Below, piece by piece: positions 7,790-7,887 of a stretch of 7,887 nucleotides of DNA. The notes beneath the pieces were generated by a model that made no database searches, was not told where the DNA came from, and saw only the letters and a list, made by a program, of their open reading frames with translations. Position 1 is the first letter of the stretch, and every line of letters begins with the position of its first letter. The stretch is from Planctomycetota bacterium (GTDB lineage Bacteria; Planctomycetota; Planctomycetia; Planctomycetales; Planctomycetaceae). The translations under genes and the position numbers were made by a program. The stretch is from positions 1 through 7,887 of the forward strand of contig JAJRTM010000590.1 in assembly GCA_024278285.1 (NCBI GenBank), written 5' to 3'.

Positions 7790-7847
7790 TCGCGACTCTT
7801 GCTAAGGTTATGTTTGAACTAAAACAAACACCAGCAAGGAGTCGCGA
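7790..7847 (+). repeat. nested imperfect inverted repeat (58-nt hairpin) covering a ribosome-binding site
   Basis: The outer arms 7790-7803 and 7833-7847 pair over 14 base pairs with a single bulged G (7838). Inside, GGT/ACC (7806-7808 with 7830-7832) and GTTTG/CAAAC (7812-7816 with 7825-7829) extend the stem, leaving an 8-base loop AACTAAAA. The Shine-Dalgarno AAGGAG (7836-7841) lies wholly in the right arm, so folded mRNA would hide it. Such leaders are known to limit transposase translation initiated from outside transcripts. Whether this element is also an insertion-sequence end cannot be told from this window. Confidence 0.7.
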
Positions 7848-7848
7848 T

Positions 7849-7887
7849 ATGTTTGAGCAAGGTTGCTCCCGTTTGCCTGCGGATGAG
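7849..7887 (+). CDS. 5' end of an unidentified ORF, cut by the window edge
   Basis: The ATG at 7849 stands 7 bases after AAGGAG (7836-7841) and opens a frame MFEQGCSRLPADE that is still open at the last base. Thirteen codons are too few to assign a family. The preceding SD-burying hairpin suggests a transposase, but that is inference. A second in-frame ATG lies at 7810 inside the hairpin, and the frame is open back to a TAA at 7786. The bases TATGTTTGA occur at both starts (7809 and 7848). The 7849 start is preferred because of its much better Shine-Dalgarno. Confidence 0.5.
   Translation, partial: MFEQGCSRLPADE

Noticed and set aside
7790..7887. Naming a specific insertion-sequence family for the right-edge ORF
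   Set aside because: Only 13 to 26 codons are visible and none carry a family signature; both repeat arms lie within 58 bases, so they are not the two ends of one whole element.

Overview
The window most resembles a chromosomal segment of a planctomycete (Planctomycetota, perhaps Planctomycetaceae). Three things suggest this. There is a membrane-anchored Ser/Thr kinase with a [12 protein letters not shown] glycine loop and a late WW motif. There is a small secreted EF-hand protein. Genes are scattered on both strands with wide spacers and few operons. Base composition looks moderate (by eye a little below 50% G+C). The taxonomic call is an inference from gene style, not from a marker gene.

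Layout: (1) 25-708, minus strand, a 227-residue cytosolic protein I cannot assign. (2) 709-1507, about 800 bases with no convincing gene, holding the leaders of two divergent genes and a 16-bp palindrome. (3) 1508-5263, plus strand, a very large (1251 aa) glutamine synthetase adenylyltransferase/adenylyl-removing enzyme, GlnE. (4) 5340-6998, minus strand, convergent with glnE, a kinase with about six N-terminal membrane helices and a C-terminal catalytic domain. (5) 6999-7208, a divergent control region with competing hairpins. (6) 7209-7634, plus strand, an exported EF-hand protein, followed by a long hairpin and T tract that look like its terminator. (7) 7790-7887, a long nested hairpin that buries the Shine-Dalgarno of an ORF running off the right edge.

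The most notable object is glnE. Both nucleotidyltransferase halves are present. Between them lies roughly 225 residues that read as the C-terminal tandem ACT module of GlnD, the PII uridylyltransferase that senses glutamine. If the module binds glutamine, this single protein could sense nitrogen status directly, where enterobacteria split the task among GlnD, PII and GlnE. The second point of interest is the SD-sequestering hairpin at the right edge, a layout often seen in front of transposase genes; the visible 13 to 26 codons are too few to name that gene. Nothing in the window links nitrogen control to the kinase beyond adjacency.
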